Source: Nephrocerus scutellatus
Taxonomy: Eukaryota; Arthropoda; Insecta; Diptera; Pipunculidae
DNA: 64,000 nucleotides
Direction: 5' to 3'
Assembly: GCA_947095585.1 (NCBI GenBank)
Contig: OX352765.1
Span: forward strand, 64,109,425-64,173,424
The notes below the pieces were generated by a model, which did not search any database, was not told the DNA's origin, and worked only from the letters and a program-made list of their open reading frames with translations. Below, piece after piece: positions 1 to 12,100 of the stretch. The stretch's first letter is position 1. Every line of letters begins with the position of its first letter. A program made the translations under genes and the position numbers.

Positions 1-1790
1 AGTGTATCTTCCAGATGTTCCTTAATACGTTCAAGTACTACTTTGGCTATTACTTTTGCAACTGCAGGGAGAACGCAAATGCCTCTCCAGTTTTCGCACT
101 CCATAAGACTACCTTTTTTAGGGAGCTTGACAATCATTCCCTTCTTCCACTCTTCGGGGAAACTTTCTACCTCCCAAGCTCTCTCTACAAGAGGATATAA
201 AAGCTCTGCTGATGTCGTTGGAGCTGCACGCAGAAGCTCTGCGGGTATACCATCTAGTCCTACCGACTTGTTGTTCTTTAGTGCGTTAATCGCGGTAGCG
301 ATCTCGTCTTTACTGGGAGTTGAGGTGCGAATTCGGGAAATTGTTACTTCCGGCATTTCCGCTTGATTTAGGTGCATATCGTTAGCAAATACACGGTTAA
401 GGACCGTAGACAAATGCTCCTTCCATCGCTTGAGCTGATCCTCATCTGAAACGAGTACGGTACCATCTAGGCCTTTCACCGGATGTTGGCTAGAGCGGTG
501 ACCACCTGTCAGCTCTTTGGTGATTCTGTAAACGGTTCTGCTATCGCACCGGCTCGCTGCTTCCTCTGCTTCTGAGGCCAGGTTGTTAATATAGTTACGC
601 TTGTCACGTCTTACACTACGCTGCACTTCTCTCATTTTTCTTCGATACATGGACTCTAGCTCGCTCCTCGCTACTGCTGGGATATCTACAATACGAGCTT
701 TAAGTAGTTTACGTTCTTCAATCCGCCTCCAGGTATCTTCGGTAAGCCACGTGCTGTGCCTTGCCTGGCTTCTACCAACAATACTTTCCGCTCCAGATGT
801 GAAAACATTTTTCACAGCCTTCCAATGTTCCTGGATGGTTATCGGCAGTGAGCTGCTGATTGCTTCCACTCCTTGCGATAAATGATCCCTTAATTGTTGG
901 CGTACTGAGGGGATCTTTAGCCGGTCGATGTTATACCTAGGCATTCGGATGATATTGCGGATTCTATGAACTGATGCAGTACGTAACTGGACAGTAGCTA
1001 CCATAAGGTGATGATCACGTACCATACCCATGTCGGCTCCTCGTCTGTTTCGGACGTCTAACAGACAGCTCCTAAAACGTCTGCTGATCGCCACATGGTC
1101 GATTTGGTTGGATGATGATTGCCTGTCAGTTGACACCCAGCTGACCTTGTGGCAAGTCTTATGCTCAAACATGGTGCCTCCTATAACAAGGTTGTTGGTG
1201 TTGCAGAAATCAACAAATCTTTCACCATTGTCATTTCGTTCGCCGAGGCCGTGCTTCCCAATCACATGCTTGAGTCCTTCATTGTCGTTGCCAACCTTGG
1301 CATTCAAATCCCCCATCACGATGACGATATCTCCGTTCGGCGTTGCGTTGAATACTGCGTTTAGTTGATTGTAGAAGTTGTCCTTTTCATCCTCAGTCGA
1401 GGGATTCGTTGGGGCGTAGCACTGTATGATCGTGACGCGCCGTACTCTAGTCCGAAATCTGGCCGATATGATCCTATCACTATGCGGGTGCCAGGAAATT
1501 AGGCCTCTACGTGCTGTTGGCGTTAGCAGCAGACCCACTCCAGATTCACGAGTACTGCCGGAGGGTTTGCCAGAGTAGAGTAGCACAGTGTTACACGTTG
1601 GGGATTGGTACTCTCCCGCGTCGAACCATCTTACTTAACTCACTCCCAGTATGTCCAAATTATATCGAAGAAACTCACGTTCCAGTTGAAGAAATCTGGC
1701 ATTATGAGGTCCTTCACTTCCAGAGTCAAGGAGCGTCCTCACATTCCAGAAACCAATCTTAGTCCGGGTACAATAGCCAAAAGTCGTCAT
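1..1790 (-). pseudogene. LINE ORF: endonuclease plus start of reverse transcriptase, with a nonsense codon
   Basis: The ORF would nick target DNA (endonuclease) and prime reverse transcription from the nick. It reads from 1790 toward 1 with recognisable domains throughout. An in-frame TAA at 1635-1637 interrupts the block just after ILGVS, where related elements usually have Glu followed by xRW. I therefore call this copy dead, unless the stop is a sequence error. Distinct from the second LINE at 13598-16315: similar plan, clearly different sequence. Confidence 0.75.
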
Positions 1791-1990
1791 TATTCGATCA
1801 TTACTTATCCGAGGCGTTGTGTCAGTTTCAGTAGCGGGTATTTTTCGGTACCGCAGGGTGCTAGCCCACGTTACCTAGACTAGAAACGCTAGACCGTTCG
1901 CACTTGCAGTTTTAGCCTACATGTATAAGGATTTATACACATAGTTGCCCGGGGACCACCACGAGGAGGTAGAGCAAGCACTACATCACG
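1..1990 (-). mobile_element. RTE-clade LINE, 5' portion (family 1), cut by window edge
   Basis: Minus-strand non-LTR retrotransposon. Reading from an ATG at 1788-1790, the translation gives an apurinic-type endonuclease: an IGFWNVRTL block, then MGDLNAKVG near 1320, then the QIDHV block near 1100. A linker follows, and at 1-400 the reverse transcriptase begins with an ENWRGI(C)VLP block. These are family features of RTE/BovB-type elements. The 3' half, including the catalytic RT motif, lies outside the window. The 5' end is approximate, since the match to element-like sequence fades near 1985. Confidence 0.8.
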
Positions 1991-2074
1991 AACTTGATTG
2001 TTACGCTACTGGCCCAAACCAAGTTTTGAGCAGTCAGTAGTTTCCCGATCAATCGCAATGCGTATCGTAAACTA

Positions 2075-2165
2075 TTCCGATAAAACAACAATTGCACTTT
2101 CTTATTCTTTCTTTGGAATAAGCGAAAACCTGCTGTATTGCTGGTTTTCAAATTCTAATTCCTTA
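2075..2165. repeat. Dispersed repeat also found near 58745-58850
   Basis: An AT-rich segment with the core AACAATTGCAC and an AAAACCTGCT...GGTTTT block matches 58745-58850 closely, although the two sites lie about 56 kb apart. No coding potential seen. Probably a remnant of an unidentified small element. Confidence 0.45.
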
Positions 2166-2492
2166 TGCCTAAAACACAAACACGCTTCTGCTTCGGCTTC
2201 GTTGCGTTACGAGCAACCGCTTTGAATTTTGAATTTGCTTTGAATGACATTTCTCATATAACTAATTTTTTGTTTGTTGTCGTTTTTTCACAGCTATTGA
2301 GCTGTCAGGCAAAGCAAATGTTCAGCACTTTTGGACAAGAGCTTCCGTTAAGTACCATTACGATTTTCTTTACGAATGCCAAACAAAACGTTGAAACCGA
2401 AGCGACATTGTGATAGGAATCATTGAAATCGTATGGCTGAACTCGTAAACGTCAGGCGAAGCCGAAGCTTAAGCGTGTTTGTGTTTCAGGCA
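2166..2492. repeat. Foldback/MITE-like element with 36-bp inverted arms
   Basis: The arm at 2166-2201, beginning TGCCTAAAACACAAACACGC, is the reverse complement of 2457-2492 with about three mismatches, leaving a ~255-bp interior. The structure is that of a small non-autonomous foldback or MITE. I could not define a target-site duplication, so the family is unknown. Confidence 0.5.
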
Positions 2493-3419
2493 TTATTCCT
2501 CGGCAAATAATATGTGCCCATCTTCTTTTCTGTGGGCACCGAGGTTCAGTGGAATGCACATGGCTAATGAGCAGGAGGTTCGTGGTTCGAAGCCCATTAA
2601 CACCAAAAGTATTTTCCACTGTGTCCCACCTCTCGCGAATATGTGACAAACGTTCCGAGAGTAATAACTTCTCACGAAAAGCTTCTCAATTCACCGTTCG
2701 TATCCAGCCTTAAATTGTAGGTCCCTTCCATTTGTGACCAAAAATATACTTGCGCAATACAAATGGTCGCGGGAAACTAGGCCATGGACCGCAGTGGTCT
2801 GTCGCGCCGAATATTATTACTATTATCTTCTTTTAGACCCGCTTTAATTACGTTACATGAATTTCTCTACCGAAAAGATTAGGGGTCTATTCTTTTATTC
2901 AACCCGAGCGATATAGTTACCCGGATTACATCGAGCAAATGATGCACGGCGTAAAAGTATTGGGTGTGTACACTGGGTAATTATATTCGCTTTTACTCTG
3001 CCCTACTGTGATAGTCATTTCAGAGTTAACAATAGGAAACTTTGTATACACCGTGTCGTGCTCGGTTTACAGCAAAAAACACAGAGTACAGAGTAAAATT
3101 ACCCTGGTTGAATAAAAAACACAGAGTAAAACAGTTCTAAAGTCGAAAGATGGAGCTAATCCAGCAACCTCCCTGTCCAGCAGTCCGTCAACACGTGACA
3201 GCGGCAGACTTTATAGTGACATTCACTTAAATTCTTATGGTGACGAGAATTGACCTAGAAGCAATAGCTGTGTTCTTCTCTCAGCCAGCGAATATATCAA
3301 ATAAAAAAACAAACCATAAATAATTAAAAATTTTCATTTCAATTCTCTAAAAGGAGATGCAAAGTTTGAACCGGGTTATTTTGGAAAAAAATAATTTTGG
3401 AGCCCCTTTGCTTCAAAAT
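2493..3419. other. Intergenic, no recognisable gene
   Basis: AT-rich sequence. Short minus-strand open frames around 2452-2675 resemble nothing I know. An aaaacacagagta motif recurs near 3075-3130. Nothing else supported. Confidence 0.4.
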
Positions 3420-4116
3420 GTTTACAAAAACTGTTGTGACCGGAGACACACATGTGTAAAAAACTTGTATGGGAGCGCCCGACCTTGGAGCTCGATCACT
3501 TCCAAATTTCAATAGAAAGTGTTGTCATCGTAGATATTTGAAAATTTAAAGAAAATCGGGCTAATTTTTAAAAAATGTATATATAGACCTCAAGGTCCTC
3601 AGTGCCCGGTCAATCCAAAAATTGTACAACAAGTTTTGTCCATTGGAGATACACAGGTATTTAAAATTTCAAGAAATCGGGCTAATTATTAAATTTTTTT
3701 TGTATGAGCCCCCTCGAGCCTCAGGTCCCGTTCACTACAACATTTTTACAAAAAGTGTTGTCCATTAGAGATACACATGTATATAAAATTTGAAGAAAAT
3801 CGGGTTAATTTTTTTAAAAAAAATTGTATGGGGCCTCACGACCCCGTGGCCCGGAATCTCCAAAACTTTTACAAAAAGTGTTGCCCATCGGACATACACA
3901 TGTATATAAACTTTGAAGAAAATCGGGTTAATTTTTTTAAAAAATTTGTATGGGTCCTTACGACCCCGGGCCCGGGGTCTCCAACATTCTTACAAAAATT
4001 GTTGTCCATCGGAGATACAGATGTATATAAAATTTGAATAAAATCGGATTAATTTTTTTAAAAAATTTTGTTTGGGCCCCACGTTTGGGCGCGTTGTCCA
4101 TCGGAGATACGCATGT
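3420..4116 (+). repeat. ~122-bp tandem satellite, left block
   Basis: Each unit contains a GTTGTCCATCGGAGATACAC core, then ATGTATATAAAATTTGAAGA, AATCGGGTTAATTTTTTT, TTGTATGG, a G/C-rich CCCCGGGGCCCGG stretch and TTTTTACAAAAA. The cores fall near 3638, 3761, 3884 and 4005, a period of about 122. The array is interrupted by the gypsy-1 LTR near 4114 and resumes at 22039. The same family appears at 35671-36170 and, on the opposite strand, near 58290-58660 and 62160-62540. Confidence 0.85.
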
Positions 4117-4717
4117 AAGTAGGAACTTCTTTATTGATTAATTAAATAAAAGAAAACAAGGGAACATTGGAAAGTACAAACCAAATTATAATCAAATAGT
4201 AAATTACAATTAACGGGCAAATTACAATAAAAGGGAAAATTATATTTAACGGACAAATTACAATAAAAGGGCAAATTATCCCTGTTTATCGCCACTCGCC
4301 TCTTCACATCACCATCACCGCAGCGACCAAACGCCTAGCTGACTCAGCAACCGATACCAAGCATACGCCTTGGCTACCCCCGTCCACATAGCTGCAACTC
4401 CACACATTCCAGCTACTATCAATATCCCCTTCCTCCAATTTGTCATCGTCGTTTTGGGTGATTTGTGCTGACGGTGTCACCCTTTTATTCATAATCGCCT
4501 CGGCGTATTATGCTGACGGTTCTATCTCTGTGTGTTGTTTATTCGTCTCAGATGGTATTACTTTGTTGCCATATAACTTCGATGGATTGTGGCGAGTCGA
4601 GGGCAGCGAATGCGACATACTGTGTTTTTGTGTTGATAATTCTGCGAACACGTCATACTATGTCGCTGTGTTGACAGTTAAATGATATCTATATCTTATA
4701 CTTATCTATATTCTACA
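4114..4717 (-). repeat. Gypsy-1 3' LTR
   Basis: Matches the 5' LTR at 21357-22038 except for a ~78-bp internal deletion near 4275. On the minus strand the LTR has TGTAG...CTACA ends. The left boundary is blurred by similarity to the satellite (4114-4120). Confidence 0.75.
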
Positions 4718-5620
4718 CTCGGCCATCATGGTCTTACTGCCCTTAGTCGAATCTGGAACACTCCATCTCGTCTTCTCCAGTCACTGTCGCCATCTGCGGC
4801 CCATGGCTTCATACAGTCGGCATCATATATGTCCCTCCCTTTTACTTTGGTCACCTCATATGGTCCGAAGTACTTGACGTGTAACTTCAACCCTACGCCG
4901 AATTGAGTCCTCATGATAGCGACTAGGTCTCCTGTTTTGTATGATCTGGCGGTTTTCCTTTTTCTGTCGTAGGTTCTCCAATTTCCCTCCTGTACCTTCG
5001 CGATTTGTTGCTTGGTGGCTTGCCTTACCTCGTCTAGTTCGTTTTCAAAGCCATCTCTCATCGCCTTCTCCAGTAACGCTCGTAGTTCATGGCTCCCCTC
5101 TCTTCTCATCATCTTCCCAAACATGAGTTGGAATGGACTGCGTTTAGTACTTCATGATACAGTCGAGTTCATTACGCTTTGAACATTGCTCACATTCTTG
5201 TGCCATTTTCTGGGATCATCCACTGACAATTTTGTAAGAAGCTCGATGATGATTCGGTTCATTTGCTCGACTTGTACGTTTCCCCTCGGTACTCCGGTTG
5301 TGGTCAGGATATGTTGGATGTTGTTTGAACGACAAAACTCCTTGAATGCAGTGGCGGTGAAAGCCGCCACTCTGTCTGACCGAAAATCTCACTCTGCGCC
5401 TCGAGCCTTTTTACTACCTCGTCGCACTTCCTGGTCCTTACCGGGTAATTCCAGATGAACTTTGATTACGCATCTACCACTACAAAGAGATAATTATAAA
5501 ATTTATTAGTAGATGGGAGTGGTCCCACATGATCGACGTGGTAAGTGTGCTGTCGCACGTCCCCCTTTTCAATATGATTTAGTATTCTATTTTTCTATTT
5601 TCTATTTCTATTTTTCTTTG
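4718..5620 (-). pseudogene. Gypsy-1 integrase core and C-terminal part
   Basis: The integrase would insert the cDNA into the host genome. Minus-strand pieces show the first catalytic Asp region (VDHVGPLP, near 5540), a VVVDA block broken by a stop, and the second Asp region followed by GNVQVEQ, the expected position of the catalytic Glu, within 5152-5370. The 4726-5124 open frame is the basic C-terminal tail, with MFGKMMRRE and KYFGPYEV blocks. Several frameshifts separate the pieces. It lies just inside the 3' LTR, as expected for a gypsy pol end. Confidence 0.75.
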
Positions 5621-5621
5621 C

Positions 5622-5987
5622 TTACAATATGCAAGCAACACAATTGGCCAGGACACCTTCGACGCAATTGCCCAGCCTAGGAATGAAATAGTCTTGTTTG
5701 CAAATCGCTTCCACTTTCCGCGCACCAATATGACCTTGTTCGTGGATTTTCCTCAATATTTCCTTCGGCATGGCCCTTGGTACTACCAGCAGATGTGCGC
5801 CGTCTTCAAACTTATAGAGTTTATCGCTCCTTAGTTCATACTCTTTGTAGTTTCTTGTGGCCGCAAGAATCTCCATTACCAGCTGACAATATTCGTCTTT
5901 ACCTTGTGCTACCTTGAGTTTGTGCATGATGCTCTCCTCGAACCTCATCACCACTGGGTACCTGCTCAGCGCGTCGACATGCTGCAT
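5622..5987 (-). pseudogene. Gypsy-1 integrase zinc-binding (HHCC) domain
   Basis: A 121-residue frame opening with a QHVDALSRYP block, the standard end of RNase H in gypsy pol. HEQGH and CVAC near its end supply the H-H-C-C zinc ligands of integrase N-terminal domains. It is copied at 9224-9589 and 12826-13191 by the 3602-bp tandem duplication. The third copy has one residue change (K to N). Confidence 0.8.
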
Positions 5988-6076
5988 CGCTGTTCCCGCC
6001 CGTTATACAACCTTCATGTTATATTATTGAAGCATGATGGGCCACCTATCCACACGCGGACAGAGATCTATCTTCG

Positions 6077-6680
6077 TTATCGTTGCCTGGAATGCTTTAC
6101 AATCGGTCGCCACTGTGAAGTCGATCCCCAGTAAATACACACGCAGCTATGCAGACACTTCATAATGGCTAATACTTCGAACTCGTAACTGGTATAATTT
6201 TTTTCTGATGCTGCTGTCTTAAAACTTAGATAGAAAGCGGGATGGAATTCGTTGTCGTCGTGCTTTTGCAGCAAGACTCCACCATATCCGATTAGACTCG
6301 CGTCCGAGTGGAGCTCAGTCGGCAATATTGGATTAAACAGTTTCAATACCTAATACTTCTAACTCGTAACTGGTATAATGTTTTTCTGATGCTGCCTTTT
6401 TAAAACTTAGATAGAAAGAGGGATGGAATTCGTTGTCGTCGTGCTTTTGCAGCAAGACTCCACCATATCCGATTAGACTCGCATCCGAGTGGAGCTCAGT
6501 CGGCAATATTGGATTAAACAGTTTCAATACCGGCTCCTTACATAGACATGACTTTTGTGTGTTCATCGCAGCTTCCTGCTCCTCTCCAATATGAAACTTT
6601 ACCGACTTGCACAACAGATCTGACAGCGGCTTTGTGATTTGTAAGTACCCCGGGAGAAACTTCCGAAAGAATCCCGTCAA
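6077..6680 (-). pseudogene. Gypsy-1 RNase H with an internal 181-bp duplication
   Basis: Two overlapping frames (6077-6346 and 6333-6680) carry nearly the same protein, including the LHSDASLIGYGGVLLQ block with the first RNase H Asp and the TSYE(F/L)EVL block. They arise from a direct 181-bp DNA duplication (6169 and 6350 are equivalent). Because 181 is not a multiple of three, the duplication breaks the frame. It is copied in the second 3602-bp unit at 9679-10282. Confidence 0.8.
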
Positions 6681-6721
6681 TCCAAGGAAACTCTGGATTT
6701 GTTTTACGTTGCCTGGAATCT

Positions 6722-7141
6722 CTAAGGCCTCCTCCTCATCCCGGCAATGATTATAATGTCATCTACATACAGCAATAAGTATCGGAATATTTGGTTGATG
6801 AATCGCTGGAACGTGGCCGGCGAATTGCGTACGCCGAAAGGCACCCTTCGGAACTCAAACTGGCCGTCTGGTGTCATGAACGCTGTATACTTCCGGCTAC
6901 CCTCTGAGACGTCTACATGAAAGAAACCGTTCTTGAGATCTAAAGTTATGAATATTTTCGCGTCGTGCAACTGCTCAAGTACGTCTTCCATTACAGCCAT
7001 TGGGTACCGATCCTTAACCATCTTTGCATTTAGTTCTCTGTAGTCTACACACAATCTATGGCTGTCATCCTTCTTCTTGACTAGCATTATCGGACTTGCA
7101 TATTCTGATCGACTGTACTGGATTATCCCCTCCCCAACCAA
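6722..7141 (-). pseudogene. Gypsy-1 reverse transcriptase fragment
   Basis: A 139-residue minus-strand frame contains the RT palm: SPIMLVKKKD, LCVDYRELN, LDLKNGFFHV, VPFGVRNSPATFQR and the catalytic YVDD. It would copy element RNA into DNA. The frame ends soon after YVDD and the thumb is degraded. It is duplicated at 10324-10743. Upstream (7142-7505) a protease-like stretch runs to the insertion point of the Mag-like element. Confidence 0.85.
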
Positions 7142-7505
7142 TCCTTATTTGTTGGTATACAATTGTCCTCTCTATCGGCACCAGCCTCCGTGCTTTCCAA
7201 TACACTGGAATCTCGTCCATCATTACAATATTCATTTAGGTACACGACTTTGCTGGTTTCCTCGGCGCGTATGAGTTACCGATGTTTTCGATGCGCCCTC
7301 TATACTTCTCGTTGTCTACTCGCAGCTTGTTCCTTTTCTCCTTCAGCTCCGTTACTTCTATTGTGAATATGTTGTTCTCCCCCAACTCGTACGTTTTTAT
7401 TTCTTCATCTATGATGGCATCATTGCTCGTCATGTCTTTTACCTTCCCATGCTCTATCAGGATGTTAATTTTTGTTTAAACAGTCATTTCCCAATAGTAT
7501 CTTAT

Positions 7506-7684
7506 TGTAATGTATGTAAAGGATTATCTACCGTGTAAGCACATACTGTAAATACGCAAACACTATTGTGAATATGATTGAATATGGTTGAACTGTCAAA
7601 AGGTTGAGAAGAAATATTCTTCTGAATCGTGTTTTGAAGCCGAAAGGTCGTTTTCTTGATTTGTCCTCCTGCATGGATATCACA
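7506..7684 (+). repeat. Mag-like 5' LTR
   Basis: TG...CA-bounded 179-bp repeat matching 19762-19945 and copied at 11108-11286. The candidate PBS TGGCGACGAGAC starts at 7687, two bases inside. Confidence 0.85.
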
Positions 7685-7739
7685 AATGGCGACGAGACTA
7701 AAAAAGGAAGACAAGCAAAACTAATCCGGAATCATCACA

Positions 7740-8396
7740 GCAATCGTCTATCAAAATGGCTCTATTGGGAAACGTTGCAGAATATCAAGTCGGAGAAATT
7801 GGACTATATATAAAGAGAGACTGGACTATTATTTTACATCTAACGACATTGTGGAGGAGAAGAAGAAAATTGGAACATAGTTAAACGTAAATGGCCCTGA
7901 CACGTACAAAATAGTAAGAGACTTATGCAGTCCAATGTTACCGGATGGTAAGAGTTTTGCAGAATTAAAACAAATATTGGGAGAGCATTACGGTCACGCG
8001 ACGATATTATTTCGTGAAAGAAGAATATTCTATGAATCAAAAAAGAAATTGGAAGAATCAGCGCAACAATGGTATGCACGTGTCAAATCTTTAGCTGCTA
8101 AATGCAAATTCGGTTCTAACCTAAATGCGACATTGGTTGACAAGTTCATATCAGGTTGGCCTCCAGGAAAAGTATTTGATAAATTTTGTGAATTCGATGA
8201 AACGATCACAATTACAAAAGCAGTGCAAATTGCTCAGCAACACGATTTGTGGTAGTTATCAGTAAGCATCAGACATAAATATGTTAAGGAGGGAAAAGCT
8301 GTTCCAGAGCCCACAGGAAACCAACAAAGGAAAACATCTTGCAACCATTGTGGTTAGAATAATCATTTGTTTGGATCGTGTGTCTATAAGGAATAT
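7740..8396 (+). pseudogene. Mag-like gag, cut inside the zinc-knuckle region
   Basis: Gag would form the cytoplasmic particle and bind element RNA. The frame 7935-8255 holds the capsid-like core, with SFAELKQILGEHYG and the W(Y/F)ARVKSLAAKCKFG block typical of retrotransposon gag. After a stop, 8330-8390 encodes a first C-x2-C...H...C knuckle (CNHCG, NNH, GSC). The LINE insertion at 8397 separates it from the second knuckle, which reappears at 16328. Duplicated at 11537-11857. Low-level frameshifts make it non-functional. Confidence 0.75.
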
Positions 8397-8865
8397 CATC
8401 ATCATCATCATATTTGGCTCTACAATGGGGGTCCGGTCCGGCAAAAAGTCTTTCCACCGGTCCCGATTTCGAGCCGATGTCATCCAGTTTGGCATCCCTA
8501 AACTCTGGGCGTCCTGGTCTATGCCATCCTTCCAGCGTAGGCTTGGCCGGCCTCGCTGTCGTGTTCCATAAATTCTACCGCAAAGGACTTTCCGAGCAGG
8601 ATCCTCTTCGCTCATGCGAGCTAGGTGTCCTGCCCACCGGAGCCTACCGAGCTTAATTTTCTTCACAATGCCGACACCGCGGTAACGCTCGTAGATCTCA
8701 TCATTATAGAGTCTCCGGAATCGCCGTTCCTCACATACGGGGCCATCAATTCTCTGTAAGACTTTTCTCTCGAACGCGGGTAAGAGGTCAGAATGCTTTT
8801 TGCTAAGCACCCAAGTCTGTGATCCATATGTGAGTACTGGTATGACCATTGTCTTATAAAGGGTG
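8397..8865 (-). pseudogene. LINE C-terminal domain (3' end)
   Basis: Minus-strand translation begins KTMVIPVLTYGSQTW, then FERKVLQRI, RLRWAGHLARM and GRPSLRWKDG. This is the conserved C-terminal region after the RT thumb in RTE-type LINEs, of uncertain biochemical role. The frame continues from the RT at 13598 onward if the composite insertion between them is ignored. It ends near the (ATG)n tail. Second copy at 11999-12467. Confidence 0.8.
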
Positions 8866-8973
8866 TTTTTTTGGGAGGTTTGTTTTTCCGATAGATGTCG
8901 TTTTATTTTATGACAGTTGTTTTGACAGCTCAAAGTGGCATTTCTACTCAGTATTGTTTGGCAAATCATTATG

Positions 8974-9005
<32 letters not shown>

Positions 9006-9170
9006 ACATTTGTGAAAAATAGTCGTGGTAGCCATATGCCAGAAATTGTGTTTAAATGTTAAATGCCAAAAAATTATCTACCAAATAAAAAAAAATTTTG
9101 GTCATTTCATAATTTTATATGTGTTTTATTCAAAAAAAAAATCGGCAACCTCTTAAAAAAACACGTTATA
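8866..9170 (+). mobile_element. Mariner-like MITE, copy 1
   Basis: About 300 bp. The ends are GGGTGTTTTTTTGGGAGGTT on the left and, in reverse complement, a GTGTTTTTTTAAGAGGTTGCC end on the right, giving imperfect ~20-bp terminal inverted repeats. The interior holds a ~30-base A run and no ORF. Flanking TA-rich sequence suggests a Tc1/mariner relative, which is inference. Copies at 12468-12772 (same orientation) and 13290-13597 (inverted). Confidence 0.65.
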
Positions 9171-12100
9171 TCAATATGATTTAGTATTCTATTTTTCTAT
9201 TTTCTATTTCTATTTTTCTTTGCTTACAATATGCAAGCAACACAATTGGCCAGGACACCTTCGACGCAATTGCCCAGCCTAGGAATGAAATAGTCTTGTT
9301 TGCAAATCGCTTCCACTTTCCGCGCACCAATATGACCTTGTTCGTGGATTTTCCTCAATATTTCCTTCGGCATGGCCCTTGGTACTACCAGCAGATGTGC
9401 GCCGTCTTCAAACTTATAGAGTTTATCGCTCCTTAGTTCATACTCTTTGTAGTTTCTTGTGGCCGCAAGAATCTCCATTACCAGCTGACAATATTCGTCT
9501 TTACCTTGTGCTACCTTGAGTTTGTGCATGATGCTCTCCTCGAACCTCATCACCACTGGGTACCTGCTCAGCGCGTCGACATGCTGCATCGCTGTTCCCG
9601 CCCGTTATACAACCTTCATGTTATATTATTGAAGCATGATGGGCCACCTATCCACACGCGGACAGAGATCTATCTTCGTTATCGTTGCCTGGAATGCTTT
9701 ACAATCGGTCGCCACTGTGAAGTCGATCCCCAGTAAATACACACGCAGCTATGCAGACACTTCATAATGGCTAATACTTCGAACTCGTAACTGGTATAAT
9801 TTTTTTCTGATGCTGCTGTCTTAAAACTTAGATAGAAAGCGGGATGGAATTCGTTGTCGTCGTGCTTTTGCAGCAAGACTCCACCATATCCGATTAGACT
9901 CGCGTCCGAGTGGAGCTCAGTCGGCAATATTGGATTAAACAGTTTCAATACCTAATACTTCTAACTCGTAACTGGTATAATGTTTTTCTGATGCTGCCTT
10001 TTTAAAACTTAGATAGAAAGAGGGATGGAATTCGTTGTCGTCGTGCTTTTGCAGCAAGACTCCACCATATCCGATTAGACTCGCATCCGAGTGGAGCTCA
10101 GTCGGCAATATTGGATTAAACAGTTTCAATACCGGCTCCTTACATAGACATGACTTTTGTGTGTTCATCGCAGCTTCCTGCTCCTCTCCAATATGAAACT
10201 TTACCGACTTGCACAACAGATCTGACAGCGGCTTTGTGATTTGTAAGTACCCCGGGAGAAACTTCCGAAAGAATCCCGTCAATCCAAGGAAACTCTGGAT
10301 TTGTTTTACGTTGCCTGGAATCTCTAAGGCCTCCTCCTCATCCCGGCAATGATTATAATGTCATCTACATACAGCAATAAGTATCGGAATATTTGGTTGA
10401 TGAATCGCTGGAACGTGGCCGGCGAATTGCGTACGCCGAAAGGCACCCTTCGGAACTCAAACTGGCCGTCTGGTGTCATGAACGCTGTATACTTCCGGCT
10501 ACCCTCTGAGACGTCTACATGAAAGAAACCGTTCTTGAGATCTAAAGTTATGAATATTTTCGCGTCGTGCAACTGCTCAAGTACGTCTTCCATTACAGCC
10601 ATTGGGTACCGATCCTTAACCATCTTTGCATTTAGTTCTCTGTAGTCTACACACAATCTATGGCTGTCATCCTTCTTCTTGACTAGCATTATCGGACTTG
10701 CATATTCTGATCGACTGTACTGGATTATCCCCTCCCCAACCAATCCTTATTTGTTGGTATACAATTGTCCTCTCTATCGGCACCAGCCTCCGTGCTTTCC
10801 AATACACTGGAATCTCGTCCATCATTACAATATTCATTTAGGTACACGACTTTGCTGGTTTCCTCGGCGCGTATGAGTTACCGATGTTTTCGATGCGCCC
10901 TCTATACTTCTCGTTGTCTACTCGCAGCTTGTTCCTTTTCTCCTTCAGCTCCGTTACTTCTATTGTGAATATGTTGTTCTCCCCCAACTCGTACGTTTTT
11001 ATTTCTTCATCTATGATGGCATCATTGCTCGTCATGTCTTTTACCTTCCCATGCTCTATCAGGATGTTAATTTTTGTTTAAACAGTCATTTCCCAATAGT
11101 ATCTTATTGTAATGTATGTAAAGGATTATCTACCGTGTAAGCACATACTGTAAATACGCAAACACTATTGTGAATATGATTGAATATGGTTGAACTGTCA
11201 AAAGGTTGAGAAGAAATATTCTTCTGAATCGTGTTTTGAAGCCGAAAGGTCGTTTTCTTGATTTGTCCTCCTGCATGGATATCACAAATGGCGACGAGAC
11301 TAAAAAAGGAAGACAAGCAAAACTAATCCGGAATCATCACAGCAATCGTCTATCAAAATGGCTCTATTGGGAAACGTTGCAGAATATCAAGTCGGAGAAA
11401 TTGGACTATATATAAAGAGAGACTGGACTATTATTTTACATCTAACGACATTGTGGAGGAGAAGAAGAAAATTGGAACATAGTTAAACGTAAATGGCCCT
11501 GACACGTACAAAATAGTAAGAGACTTATGCAGTCCAATGTTACCGGATGGTAAGAGTTTTGCAGAATTAAAACAAATATTGGGAGAGCATTACGGTCACG
11601 CGACGATATTATTTCGTGAAAGAAGAATATTCTATGAATCAAAAAAGAAATTGGAAGAATCAGCGCAACAATGGTATGCACGTGTCAAATCTTTAGCTGC
11701 TAAATGCAAATTCGGTTCTAACCTAAATGCGACATTGGTTGACAAGTTCATATCAGGTTGGCCTCCAGGAAAAGTATTTGATAAATTTTGTGAATTCGAT
11801 GAAACGATCACAATTACAAAAGCAGTGCAAATTGCTCAGCAACACGATTTGTGGTAGTTATCAGTAAGCATCAGACATAAATATGTTAAGGAGGGAAAAG
11901 CTGTTCCAGAGCCCACAGGAAACCAACAAAGGAAAACATCTTGCAACCATTGTGGTTAGAATAATCATTTGTTTGGATCGTGTGTCTATAAGGAATATCA
12001 TCATCATCATCATATTTGGCTCTACAATGGGGGTCCGGTCCGGCAAAAAGTCTTTCCACCGGTCCCGATTTCGAGCCGATGTCATCCAGTTTGGCATCCC

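Larger units (their letters stand above)
5569..9170. repeat. 3602-bp tandem unit, copy 1
   Basis: Contains gypsy-1 pol (5569-7505), Mag-like LTR and gag (7506-8396), the LINE 3' end (8397-8865) and a MITE (8866-9170). All internal features recur exactly 3602 bp downstream. Differences from copy 2 are only scattered single bases, for example near 8866. The unit starts at the left edge of the gypsy fragment that is also carried by the MITE composite. Confidence 0.9.

Noticed and set aside
2560..2605. tRNA B-box-like GGTTCGAAGCC with an A-box-like segment, suggesting a tRNA gene or SINE
   Set aside because: A and B boxes are only about 10 bp apart, no cloverleaf can be drawn, and no repeat copies were seen in the window.
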